From Diadema setosum (Eukaryota; Echinodermata; Echinoidea; Diadematoida; Diadematidae): a stretch of DNA of 64,000 nt. Within the stretch, counting starts at the first letter, position 1, and the number at the start of each line of letters is the position of its first letter. The notes beneath the pieces were generated by a model. That model was given only the letters and a program-made list of their open reading frames with translations, ran no database searches and was not told the DNA's origin. A program made the position numbers and the translations under genes. The stretch lies in the NCBI GenBank assembly GCA_033980235.1, contig CM067070.1, positions 3,630,978 through 3,694,977 on the forward strand, read 5' to 3'. Positions 32,328 through 44,201 of the stretch are shown here, piece by piece.

Positions 32328-33174
32328 TGTAACGGTTTTATATTTATACGTATATGATTAAATATAGCGTTCAGTACTCTGTTGTGTTTTTGTTATGTAA
32401 GCTAGGTAATATGCTCTGTGTGTTTCTGTTGTGTAAGCGAGGTACACTGCTCAGCTCAGCGTCTTCTCTGTCTCTTCTCTTCTCTTCGACTTAATTAGCT
32501 CGTCTATTGTCTCTTATGTTGCTCTTTGTCTCTCGCCTCATCTCCCTCTCTCCCTCCCTTATGTTGTTCTTTGTTCTCGTCCAGTCCCTCTCTCTTCCCC
32601 TCTCCTATGTTGTTCTTTGTTTGATATCTGGTCCTCCTCTCTTCCCCTCTCCTATGTTGTTCTTTGTTTCCCGTCTAGTCTCTCTTTCTCCTCTTCTCCC
32701 TTCTTGTTCTTTGTTTCTTGTTTACGTTGGGTCTGGTGTGCTTAATTTGACCGTCTGCTTTGTAAACGTGATTGACGGCTAGCCACACTGACGGTCACTG
32801 CCATGTCCACTATAAATAGAGCAGGGTTTCTCTTTGTTAGGCAGATTGGGATAAGATTACTGTGGGATTAGTGTCCGACTTCGGCAGATCACAAGAATGG
32901 CAATGTTATACCGTGTACATGTATTGAATGTCACGTGGAGCAGGCGAGTGTATTGTCGCCTTAATAAAGTTATTGTGAACAGGAATCTCGAGTCTTAGTG
33001 CAGTCTGTCATGCTTCAACATCCACTCTACAGTCCGTGAGGCCCGCTACCAACCCCATCTATCACGGAATCTCAAAGGAACAATACATGTCTTCTCCGAC
33101 CCAGTACATCACACTCACAATCTCCTAATAACTACGCCACATACGACTATGCTCCGGAGAGAGACCCCGTGACA
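32328..33174 (+). repeat. 3' LTR (847 bp)
   Basis: TGTAACGG...CCCGTGACA, uninterrupted. U3 holds five CT-rich units of about 50 bp, TATA at 32811-32818 and AATAAA at 32963-32968. It is followed by the target duplication ATAC (33175-33178). Confidence 0.95.
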
Positions 33175-33178
33175 ATAC

Positions 33179-34370
33179 AAATGTACATCGTGTAGCAAAA
33201 ACTCCCTGTTAGCGGAAACTACAACACGCACTTTTTAATGACTGTATGAAAACCTAAAAACTGCGCAGCTTGACCTCCTAAATTCATTGACCCTACCTGA
33301 CAAAATATGGAAAAACCTTCATAAAATCCACAAAAATGCCGCATCACAACCAAAATTCAATCATCTTCCATGTGTCAGTCTCAACCTTTCTTGTAAAGTT
33401 TCATCCAAATTCGTTCACAACCTTATTGAGTCAGTTTGCACACGGTCAAGCAAAGAAGCTAACAAACGCCAAAGAAAAACATATCCTCCTTCCTTGGAGG
33501 AGGTCCACTGTCAGAAGGGTCGCAAATTGGCAAAGGGTCTGGAATTCAGACTACCCTCATATAAAAAATATAAAAAAACACAATCAAATAAGAAAACAAA
33601 CAAACAGTGTCAAAATAAGCCCGAGTTGGGGGGCTTGTTGGAAAAATTCTAGAAGTGCTGCTATGTTTTCCGTGAAAATCAAACAGACAATTAAAAGAAA
33701 AAGAAACCTCATACCTTAAAAAAAAAAATAACTCATCTTTCACTTGTAAATAGACAGCCAGAATATATTTCATGATATTTGGCGATATTAAGTTGCTGAT
33801 TACAAGTTCGTCGCCTTTCTGAAATAGTTGGAACCCGTTAGCCAATTTCAATTTATATACAGTAATCGAGAGAGCTGTGTTTTGTAACGCTATCTCCTCC
33901 GAAGCCGTCGGCTCCGGGCCGCCCAGACCGGTGCCGTCGGCAGCGGGAGGGTCTCTTCTATTGGGTAGGCCGGGTTTCGGCCGCGCTCCTCTTCCGTGTC
34001 GACGTCGAGAGCGGCACAAAAAAACAAAGACAAACAAAAGACAAACAACAACATGCAGCGTTTGCGCGTACGCACACACACGCACACGATGTATACGGGT
34101 TATTTACAGCTCGCGCCAGCTGGCAGGCTCAGGTCGCACACTCTGAACTCTATACAATCTGTGGTCGTTCGCCCAGCTGATCGTTCGCGGAGACATGATA
34201 CACGCACTTTGGGTACCGGGTGAGGGCAATATATCGCGGGTACGGGCAATATACAGTATCGCGGAGAGTGTGGTGTGTATGCATTGATCCTGTCGCTGTG
34301 TTGTATTGCATATCATGATGCGTTCTCGGTACACGAGAAGGTACGAATGCCGTATTTTATTTCGCGAAAC
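33179..34370. other. Gene-free stretch with a CpG-rich segment
   Basis: 33179-33880 is AT-rich and non-coding. 33890-34160 is GC- and CpG-rich (CCGAAGCCGTCGG, GGCCGCGCTCC) and ends in a CACA/CGCACA run. It could be an unmethylated promoter-like island, but no exon is visible on either strand, and the open frames there are compositional. Confidence 0.4.
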
Positions 34371-34830
34371 TACAGGATCCTGTGCAGCTCAGCTACGTCA
34401 TTTAGTTTACTCTCAAGTCGGGTATCATTGTACTCAGACTGTTTAGCAGTGATCTCGACGGCTAAATATCCACTTAAATTTTGTCCTTGCCGATCGTGCC
34501 CTTCCATATCAGATATACAGGCCTGCGCCTGTGTATGTATTGACGATGGTTACACGAAACACTTTCTCAGTGCGGGCTCTCATATGGTAATACACGGCTC
34601 GGTCATACAAGGGCATTTACGTACAGTTCGCCATTGGCGTGCCCAAATGAAAACAGCGAATGCTGTTATTTCATTGTATTCTGCACAACTACAGGATACT
34701 ATGCAGCTCAGGTACGTCATTTAGTTTGCTCTCAAGTCGGGCATCATTGTATTCAGACTGTTCAGGACGGCTAAATATCCACTTAAATTTTGTCCTTGCC
34801 GATCGTACCCTCCATCAGATTACACGCGCC
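34371..34830 (+). repeat. Direct repeat, period 319
   Basis: The segment from TACAGGATCCTGTGCAGCTC at 34371 recurs from 34690 as TACAGGATACTATGCAGCTC. Both continue TACGTCATTTAGTTT, CTCTCAAGTCGGG, CGGCTAAATATCCACTTAAA and TTTTGTCCTTGCCGATCGT. Confidence 0.85.
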
Positions 34831-34939
34831 GCTGTTCATTCGTTTACTGCATGGCTGCTGTAAACATGAATACTATGAGACGAGCGGACGCGGGGGAAAC
34901 CCTCGCTTTGCTGACCGCCTATTTTTAAGTTACAAGTGG

Positions 34940-35199
34940 ACATCAATGTGTCGTTCTATGGTGCATCAAACCAAGTTTTGGTGATAAAATTTAAAAAGAG
35001 GGAGCAAATGACGACAAAAATATTCTTCTTTCTCCCATAACGCGGGAAAAGAAATATTAAAGAAAAAATACGAGGCCCTGAGACCCATGGATTCCCACGG
35101 GTGCCTACTTATTAAACCTAATGACTATGATCTCCCCCTTCCCAAATATAACAATGATGATTATAATGATAATATAATAATAATGATAATAATAATAAC

Positions 35200-35233
<34 letters not shown>

Positions 35234-36446
35234 GTGATAGTTATAATACTAATAATAGCAATATTGATGATAATAATGGTGATAATGTACAGTCTGAAGC
35301 AGAAGAAGGACATTAATGATTATGATAATGATAATAAAAATGTACAGTCTGGCGAAGCAGATAAACGGGTGGTTCTATGATCCATATCAAACCAATGTTT
35401 GGTGATAAAAACAGAAAGAAGAGAGCAAACGAAGACGAAAATATTTTATTTCTCTCAGCACAACAGTAACAAAAACACTAGGGGTCTAGATATGAAGCAG
35501 TCCTACTCAGCACAAGAATACGTATGTTAGTGCAGTGAAGCAGTTTTTGGACAGTTTGCGCAGGACTGTCTTCAGAAAAGCTTTTTATCAATAGCAGAAA
35601 AATGGGGGAAACAGATTTTTACAATTCTTAACAAATTAATATTTTCGTCTCCCTTGGTTGATCATCCCTATATTATGACTCTACTCTCTCCTCTCCCCTA
35701 AATAATAATAATAATGTTAGTAATAGTAATAAACATGATTAAAACACTAACAATAATACACTGAAATAGTGATAATAAGAGAATAGGCCAATGCAAATGA
35801 ATGGGGAGGGGTGCTATGATCCATAACTAAGAGTGGGCGGAAGAGACGCAAACAGGTACTTGATTGTTTTAATGTTTAAAGTGAAATATCAATGATAATG
35901 AAGCTATTTGAAATAAGTAACCTTGAGAGTAACCTTGACATGACGGAAAAAAGATTCACTATCCTTGACCGATGAGCTTTTTTTCTTAATTCCCTTGAGT
36001 TATCCCCATATCAATGAATTATATAAAATGATAATAAAACCGAATGACTATGATCTCCCCTCCTTCTAAATAATAATAATGATAATAATCATAATCATAA
36101 TCATAATCATAACCACAATCATGATTTTAATGATAACATAAATGAACCGTATCAATGAGATAAACAGGCGGTTCTAGATCCATCAACCAGGGAGGTGAAG
36201 TTTTGCTTATGAAAACAGAAATGAGGGAGCAAGAATGAAGACGAAAATATTCTTTGTGTAATCTCTCATGTAACGTGGTTGAAGAAATATTATAGAAAGA
36301 ATACGAAGCCCTGAGACCCGTGGATTTCCACGGGTTTCTAATACTTATAAAACCTAATGACTATGATCACAATAATAATATAGCAATAGGGGCATAATAA
36401 GAATAATAATATGATGATAATAATGATGATGTTTAGTCTGAAGCAG
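34940..36446 (+). repeat. AAT/ATG microsatellites with a dispersed hairpin unit
   Basis: Runs of AATAAT/GATAAT occur at 35160-35290, 35705-35780, 36065-36130 and 36375-36435. They alternate with copies of one unit: GGTTCTATGAT, TTTTGGTGAT, GAGGGAGCAA, TCTCATAACG and the hairpin word ACCCGTGGATTTCCACGGGT (at about 35080 with changes and 36318). No gene is present. Confidence 0.65.
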
Positions 36447-39130
36447 ATAAACGGATGGTTCTATGATATATCAAACCAAGTTTTGGTGATTAAAAACAAA
36501 AAGGAGGGAGCAATATATTTTTCTCTCATAACGTTGGAAAAGAAATAGGAATGAAAAAAACAAAAACAAAAACAATGCGAGGCCTTGAGACCAGTCGTGG
36601 ATTCCCTCGGGTGCCTGCATGGATGCAAGGGCAGGGGGGGGGGGGTAATATCAAAGTCATAGTGTCAATAGTTCAGACAGGAAGAATCTGTGGGCAGAAC
36701 TTTCGGAAAATCTCATAAGCTTTTTTGGTGATTTTTCCCTGAATGTTTGTTTGTTTGTAGGCACCTATATTTGTTTGTTCTGCGAGGGTTAAAATGTGTG
36801 TGTGTGTGGGGGGGGGGGGGGGGTGGCGGTCATGGGTAGAAGTGAGCACAAGTAACGAAAGAATGAGAAAACTGAGAAAAGTGTGCAAAATCGTATATGA
36901 GAAAAAAAAAAACTAAAACCCCTCAGACCCGTGGATTTCCACGGGTGCTGCTGGTCTATCAGTATTCACACAATTTAAATGGAGACATTTTGTTATGAGC
37001 AAGTTCAGCCGCAAGACAGGATATCACACTTTTGATAATAGATTACAATGCAATCTCATCATAAGCAGAATTTCGTTTGTAAAAGAGGAAATTATATCTA
37101 TTATGTCATAAATGTATCTGTTGTTTTGTTTTACTTTTCAAGCCGTGTATAAGTTACATTGTGCGTGGTATTTATTGTATTGGTAAAATAACCAAGCATG
37201 ATTACTAATAGTTTGGTGCAATTTTAATGATTAGTATTTGAATTTTGATCATTTGAATTTGAATATTGATCCTTTCCTCTCCTCTGCTGTCTTTGAATCA
37301 ACCTGCTGTCATATTTTGAACCCGACCACCACACAGTTTCGAGAATATTTTAAGTTTTCGTTTTACACGATTATGTCATTTCGCTGCAATTTACAAATAA
37401 CTTTCCGATCGCATGTTGGACGGTTTTTGTGGCGATTTGCGATTCTGATGCGTTCAAACCATTTCCCCCATCGCATTAGTTTTCATTTTGGAAGTTAGAA
37501 CTGCCTTGTGCTGCTGACCACTTTTTGTTTCACTTCCGTTGTCGAACATTGCGGTAGAAAAAGAAAGTGAAATGAAGGGCAAACACTACAGAGCGAGCGT
37601 ACATGTATCTACACTCTGCAAAACAAGAAAGTAAAAAAAAAAAATTAGCCAAATATTCTATGGGAAAAATAAAGTTGGAAAAACGTTTCTTTCTTCTTCT
37701 TTTTTTTTTTTTTGCTGAGTGTACTTAAGTAGGTGCTACAAAACATTTTCCACTATTGACCCTTAATAGTTAAAAAAAAAACATGTATCAGATACGGATG
37801 GATGGTTCTATGATATATTAAACGAAGTTTTGGTGATTAAAAACAGAAAGGAGGGAGCAATATATTTTTCTCTCATAACGTGGGAAAAGAAATAGGAATG
37901 AAAAAAACAAAAACAATGCGAGGCCTTGAGACCAGTCGTGGATTCCCTCGGGTGCCTGCATGGATGCAAGGGCAGGGGGGGGGGTAATATCAAAGTCATA
38001 GTGTCAATAGTTCAGACAGGAAAAATCTGTGGGCAGAACTTTCGGAAAATCTCATAAGCTTTTTTGGTGATTTTTCCCTGAATGTTTGTTTGTTTGTAGG
38101 CACCTATATTTGTTTGTTCTGCGAGGGTTAAAATGTGTGTGTGGGGGGGGGGGGGTGGCGGTCATGGGTAGAAGAGAGCACAAGTAACGAAAGAATGAGA
38201 AAACTGAGAAAAGTGTGCAAAATCGTATATGAGAAAAAAATAAAACCCCTCAGACCCGTGGATATCCACGGGTGCTGCTAGTCTATCAGTAAACACACAA
38301 TTTAAATGGAGACATTTTGTTATGAGCAAGTTCAGTCGCAAGACAGGATATCACACTTTTGATAATAGATTACAATACAATCTCATCATAACCAGAATTT
38401 CGTTTGTAAAAGAGGAAATTATATCTATTATGTCATAAATGTATCTGTTGTTTTGTTTTACTTTTCAAGCCGTGTATAAGTTACATTGTGCGTGGTATTT
38501 ATTGTATTGGTAAAATAACCAAGCATGATTACTAATAGTTTGGTGCAATTTTAATGATTAGTATTTGAATTTTGATCATTTGAATTTGAATATTGATCCT
38601 TTCCTCTCCTCTGCTGTCTTTGAATCAACCTGCTGTCATATTTTGAACCCGACCACCACACAGTTTCGAGAATATTTTAAGTTTTCGTTTTACACGATTA
38701 TGTCATTTCGCTGCAATTTACAAATAACTTTCCGATCGCATGTTGGACGGTTTTTGTGGCGATTTGCGATTCTGATGCGTTCAAACCATTTCCCCCATCG
38801 CATTAGTTTTCATTTTGGAAGTTAGAACTGCCTTGTGCTGCTGACCACTTTTTGTTTCACTTCCGTTGTCGAACATTGCAGTAGAAAAAGAAAGTGAAAT
38901 GAAGGGCAAACACTACAGAGCGAGCGTACATGTATCTACACTCTGCAAAACAAGAAAGTAAAAAGAAAGTAAACACTTTTTCGAGGTCATATTTTTCATA
39001 GAAGGAAGCCAAATATTCTATGGGAAAAATAAACTTGGAAAAACGTTTTTTCTTCTTTTTTTTTTCTTTTTTTGCTGAGTGTACTTAAGTAGGTGCTACA
39101 AAACATTTTCCACTATTGACCCTTAATAGT
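36447..39130 (+). repeat. Tandem duplication, two near-identical 1.33-kb copies
   Basis: Copy 1 runs from about 36447 to 37780 and copy 2 from about 37793 to 39130. A stretch of more than 260 bases (37238-37498 and 38565-38825) is identical, period 1327. The copies differ mainly in G-run and A-run lengths. Each contains two CGTGGAT-type hairpin words and the CACTTCCGTTGTCGAACATT segment. An 86-codon open frame in both copies is non-coding by appearance. Confidence 0.9.
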
Positions 39131-40889
39131 TAAAAAAACAAACAAACATGTATCAGATAACACTGACGTTGATATGAGGAAGAGCTGAATATCGTACAGT
39201 TATGCTGCAGGCACTTTTAAAATGACAGCATAATTCAGTTACATCAAATTAAATATTATTTTTTCAGTTAGGTTTCAGATGTTTTTCTATTGTAAACAAT
39301 CTGTACAAAACTTTAACTGTGCACAGAAGTCAATTGGTGTATATGGGAGTGTGTATTTGACACCCAGACAATAGGCCTGGACAATGAACAGGATTTGAAT
39401 GCTCCATTATTTATTCATGAGGAATTCCATTATCATAGCTAGTCTTTAATCATTCCGAAATTTAGTGCATGCGATTACATGAAAAATGTGCTCACTTTGT
39501 TCATGTGCATGAATTTCACCCTTTGCTAGAAATTCAGACTAGAGTGTCAAGGGCAATCTATAATGAATAATCAATAAAGCATTCATGTGCCGTGGAGCTG
39601 AGTTCTGAACAGGTGGTATCCACGTCCAACGTCCAGGGTCCTTGTGTACTTAAAGTACACACTTACATTCACAACATTAGTTCCTGTGTGAAGTTCAGGT
39701 TTTGTACAGACGGTTCCAGTTTGATCAAAATCCGGAACCTAACTTTGAAATTGATAATTGATTGTATGAAACTGATATAGGTTTTCATAATTAAATCACC
39801 TCCAACAAAATTGTACATTATTCAGCTATTACTCATATCAATGACAGTTTTATCTGATTCACATTTTTCAGCAATTAAGAATCAAAAGTTCAATTTTAAT
39901 GATTAGTATTTGAATATTGATCATTTATGACCGCTCCTTTCCTCTCCTCTGCTGTCTTTGAATCAACCTGCTGCCATATTTAGAAACCTATACCACAACC
40001 ACACAGTTTCGAGAATATTGTAAGTTTTGGTTTAACATGATTATGTCATTTCGCTGCAATTTACAAGTGACTTTCCAATCGCATGTTGCACGATTTTTGT
40101 GGCGAGTTGCGATTCTGATGCGTTCAAACCATTTTCCCCATCGGATTGGTTTTCATGTTGGAAGTTAGTGCTGCCTTGTGCTGCTGACCACTTTTTGTTT
40201 CACTTCCGTTGTCGAACATTGCAGTAAAAAAAGAAAGCCAAACGAAGAGCATACACTACAGAGTGAGCGTACATGTATCTACACTCTGCAAAAAAAAAAA
40301 AAAAGAAAGTAAACACTTTTTCGAGGTCATATTTTTCATAGAAGGTTTTGATGAAAATCATTGTATCATTAACTATATTAAAGATAAAGTATTTGGCTAT
40401 TAAGCTCATAGGTTGATTTAAAAGAAAAATTACGCAGGAGTGAGCACATTCGTTTTTTTGTCCTCCGAGGCACAAAGTTAAAAATTGCAAAAAAAAAAAA
40501 AATGGCATGTTCTCTTTCATTTGCAAATGCCCTTTACGAAAACATCGACAACACTGGAAGAGCACTCTGAGAGCGCAGACCTCCGCCAGGCAAGTATTCT
40601 TTCTACAGAAGTCAGTTGCTGTATATGATATTGTGTATTTGACACCCAGACAATGGTCCTGGACAATGAACAGGATTTGAATGCTCCATTATTTATTCAT
40701 GAGGAATTCCATTTTATAGCTAGTTTATAATTATTCCAGAATGTGGAGTATGCGAATACATGAAAACATGTGCTCACTTTTTTTTTCATGTGCATGAATT
40801 TCAACCTTTCTAGGAATTCAGACAAGTCTTAGAGTGTTCAGGGCAATCATTTCATCGTCAGGAAAGGCGTAGAGTAACTCAAGAAAACT

Positions 40890-41123
40890 TTTTTTTGTGC
40901 TTCTTTAGATAAGGCTAATTGGGAATGTGTGTTTGATACAGATGACATTAATTTGTCTTTGAATAATTTGTTTGATGCTTTGAATAATCATTTGGATATA
41001 TGTATTCCCAAAAGAAAATACAAACGGGGGAATTATAAAACAACACCAAGGCTTCCCTGGATTACAAAGTCCATTTTGCGATCTATTAACAGAAAAAAAA
41101 ATTGTTTTATTCATTTAAGATGA
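40890..41123 (+). pseudogene. LINE ORF fragment upstream of RT
   Basis: Reads DKANWECVFDTDDINLSL through RLPWITKSILRSIN, the linker between endonuclease and RT, and is homologous to 5056-5300. The frame is lost at an A-run near 41093-41101, and the protein continues in the next frame from about 41115. Confidence 0.8.
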
Positions 41124-42247
41124 AAAGAACTGAGCAAGCACGTTCGAAATACACTTCATATAAAAATACCTTCACAAAAATATTACGTATAGAAAAGAAA
41201 AAATATTATCATAAGCAATTGCAGAGATATAGATGTGATATAAAAAGTACGTGGAATGTGTTAAAACAAGCTATGAATACATCTACCGAAATCTCTGGTA
41301 TATCAAAAATTGAATTTGATGACAAGATTATTGATAATTCTCAAGATATTGTAAATATTTTCAATAAATATTTTACAACTATTGGAGAAGATATTGCTCA
41401 AGAAATTCCCAATACTGATAAACATTTTACAGGTTTTTTGAATCAGTATAATACACATTCTATATTTTTTACTCCTACCACTAGGTATGAGGTTATTGAT
41501 ATTGTTTCTGGTTTGAAAAATAAAAAAAAAAGTGAAGGTTATGATGATATAAGCAATATGATTTTAAAAGGAGCAATATATTCTATTGTGGATCCTTTGG
41601 CGTATATTTTCAATTTGTCAATGTCAAACGGTCAGTTTCCGGAACAAATGAAAATAGCAAAAGTTATTCCTATATTTAAGAATGGTGACAACCTGAATAT
41701 TAGTAATTATAGACCTATTTCTTTATTATCTTGTATATCAAAAATCTTAGAGAAAATTATATATAAAAGAACAATGAATTTTTTGAAGACGCATTGTGTT
41801 CTGACAAACTCCCAGTTTGGTTTTCGAGAAAAGCATAGCACCTCTCATGCATTTTTGAATTTTATTGATAAAGTAGCACATGCTTTAGATAATCACTCTC
41901 ATTTGATCGGTATCTTCCTGGACTTCTCCAAGGCCTTCGACACTATTAATCATAATATATTGCTTTATAAGTTGTCCCACTATGGTATACGTGGGAAGGC
42001 CTTGGAGTGGTTCAGGAGTTATCTAACTGATCGTAAACAATATGTTTCAATAAACAATTATAACTCTGATATGAGAGAATTAATGTGTGGCGTGCCACAA
42101 GGTAGTATATTGGGGCCGTTGTTGTTTATTGTTTATATTAATGATTTATGTGCTTCCTCCCAAGTGTTATCATTCATACTTTTCGCCTTTTCGACTCAAA
42201 TGTGTTTTATTCACATGAAGATCCAAATATTCTTGTGCACACAGTAA
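41102..42247 (+). pseudogene. LINE reverse transcriptase, first part
   Basis: RT fingers and palm: IFNKYFTTIGEDIA, GYDDISNMILKGA, MKIAKVIPIFKNG, NYRPISLLSCISKILEKI, FGFREKHSTSHA, LDFSKAFDTINHNIL (motif A) and CGVPQGSILGPLLF (motif B). The frame then shifts at the catalytic FADD box (about 42184-42195): the first Asp codon is lost and the sequence runs out of frame. The conserved body is otherwise well preserved, so inactivation is fairly recent. Confidence 0.9.
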
Positions 42248-43023
42248 ATGCGGAGTTACAAAATTTACGAGACTGGATACGAGCTAATAAGCTGTCCCTG
42301 AATATCAATAAAACCAAGTATATGTTTTTTAGTAACACTTTAGATAATTTGAATATGGATATTCATTTTGAAGATACTGTTTTAGAAAGTGTTTCATATA
42401 CAACATTTCTTGAAATCACAGTAGATAATAAACTTTCTTGGAAATTTCATATAGATTATGTTTGTAAAATTATTTCACGCAATATAGGCGTCATTAACAG
42501 GTTCAAATTGTTTCTTCCCCAACATTCATTATTCATACTGTATTCGTCTTTGATACTACCTTATGTAAATTACGGAATCTTGGCATGGGGAAACACGCAT
42601 CAAACATTATTAGACAGGGTTTTATTCTTACAAAAGAAGGCACTTCGAATCATTTGTAATGCCGTTCCTTGCTCTCATACAGCTTCTTTGTTTTCTAAAA
42701 ATAAGATTCTGAAAATTAAGGATTTGTTTTTATTTCATTTAGGACAATTTATGTATAGTTATAATAATAACTGTCTTCCGCTTATATTTGATTCTATGTT
42801 TCCTCGTAACCTGACATACCATAGTTACCCAACAAGACAGTCTAATGAATTTCATTTGCCCCTGCTTAGAACGGTTTTAGCTCAGCAGACATTTATATAT
42901 ACAGGCCCAAGATTCTGGAACTCCCTTAGTCCAGACATAAAAAATGCTTTTTCTTTGTTTTCATTCAAAAAAAGATTGAAATCATTCCTTCTTAAGTCTT
43001 ATAATGTAACAGAAAGAAATTAA
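42184..43023 (+). pseudogene. LINE reverse transcriptase, C-terminal part
   Basis: Continues from the broken catalytic box (DSNVFYSHED) through LRDWIRANKLSLNINKTKYM, LGI-like LEITVDNKLSW, LPYVNYGILAWGN, FLQKKALRIIC and the C-terminal YPTRQSNEFHLP, ending at TAA 43021-43023. These are the thumb and C-terminal blocks typical of CR1/L2/Jockey-group proteins. Confidence 0.88.
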
Positions 43024-43415
43024 TTTTGTTTGTTTATCTTTTTCAGTAAGTAGGTTTTGTAAGCACCAGGATGCTATTGATTTTTCATAGGCTTGTTAGG
43101 TCGCGTCTTTCGCGGAATTCCGCATCGCATCCCTTGTTTTTCCTATTGCAAACTTACGTGCCTTCACAGAACAGATAATGTGTTCTGCTATCAGCAATTC
43201 CATACAATTGTATATATCACCTTCTCGTCACTTTTAACGCTATACACTTCTAATATGGCTAATAGTCTCTGTTGGTTTGATCTTGAATGTACCGATTGAT
43301 CTAGGCTTTTTGTTCTTAGTTGTCTCGTCTCTTTACTTGTATTTATGCTTCTTCCCTTTCCCCTTTTCCACTTCTTTTTTCATCCCGCACACTTGTAGTT
43401 AAGTTTTCACCTTTT

Positions 43416-44201
43416 TGTCCCCGCCGAACGAGTTCGAGCAGGGGACTATGAAACGGGCTCCGTACGTGTGTGTGTCCGTCCGTCCGTCCGTCCGTGTGTC
43501 CGTCCGTCCGTGTGTCCGTCCGTGTGTGCGTCCGTGTGTGATCAAAATCTTCAATTTGCTACTTCTCTGTCATTTATGAGCCAATTGTGATTCTGTTTGC
43601 TTTATATGATAGCACTACATGGGAGCTTTGAAACTTCTACACAGAATTTCAGTCGTGACCTTTGACCTTGACCTTTGACCTATATTGTACATTTTGCTAC
43701 AAAATGCTACTCCTTCGCCATTTCTAACCCGATTTCGATTCCGTTTGCTTTATGTGATGGCACTAGGTGAGGGCTTCAAAACTTCTACACAGAATTTTGA
43801 CCTTTGACTTCTTTGACCTTTGACCTTGATTTTTTGACCTATATTGTACATTTTGCTACAAAATGCTACTCCTTCGCCATTTCTAACCCGATTTCGATTC
43901 CGTTTGCTTTATGTGATGGCACTAGGTGAGGGCTTCAAAACTTCTACATAGAATTTTGACCTTTGACTTCTTTGACCTATGACCTTGATTTTTTAACCTA
44001 TATTGTACATTTTGCTACAAAATGCTACTCCTTCGCCATTTCTAACCGGATTTCGATTCCGTTTGCTTTATGTGATGGCACTAGGTGAGGGCTACAAAAC
44101 TTCTACACAGAATGTTGACCTTTGACTTCTCTGACCTTTGACCTTGATCTTTTGACCTATATAGTACATTTTGATACGAAATGCTACTTCCGGCGGGGAC
44201 A
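43416..44201. mobile_element. 786-bp TIR element in LINE 3' region
   Basis: Starts TGTCCCCGCCG and ends CGGCGGGGACA, an 11-bp perfect inverted repeat. It contains a GTCCGTCCGTCC microsatellite (43472-43545) and the 159-bp tandem array listed separately. No coding capacity. Target duplication is unclear. Confidence 0.6.
43560..44190 (+). repeat. 159-bp tandem array rich in TGACCT half-sites
   Basis: TATTGTACATTTTGCTAC occurs at 43683, 43842 and 44001, with a variant at about 44160, period 159. Each unit has TTTCGATTCCGTTTGCTTTA, GGCACTAGGTGAGGG and a TTTGACCTTTGACCTT cluster. At 43656-43681 four TGACCT half-sites are packed as two DR1 pairs back to back. Confidence 0.85.

Larger units (their letters stand above)
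20948..33178 (+). mobile_element. Ty3/Gypsy LTR retrotransposon with nested insertion
   Basis: LTRs start TGTAACGG and end CCCGTGACA. The duplicated target ATAC is at 20948-20951 and 33175-33178. Order: 5' LTR (split), primer-binding site, gag, pol (protease, RT, RNase H, integrase), a third ORF behind a TATA box, a long non-coding 3' part, polypurine tract, 3' LTR. The domain order protease-RT-RNase H-integrase identifies the Gypsy type. Pol has two frameshifts and two in-frame stops, so it cannot move by itself. Without the 2.74-kb insertion it would be about 9.5 kb. Confidence 0.92.

Noticed and set aside
33546..34085. 179-codon open frame on the minus strand
   Set aside because: Crosses an AT-rich and a CpG-rich segment with no domain, no splice support and low-complexity ends; open by composition.
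35160..35290. Hydrophobic frame rich in Ile
   Set aside because: Translation of an AAT/ATA microsatellite.
37238..37498. 86-codon frame repeated identically at 38565
   Set aside because: Identity is explained by the recent tandem duplication of non-coding DNA; the third copy (39900-40200) does not keep the frame.
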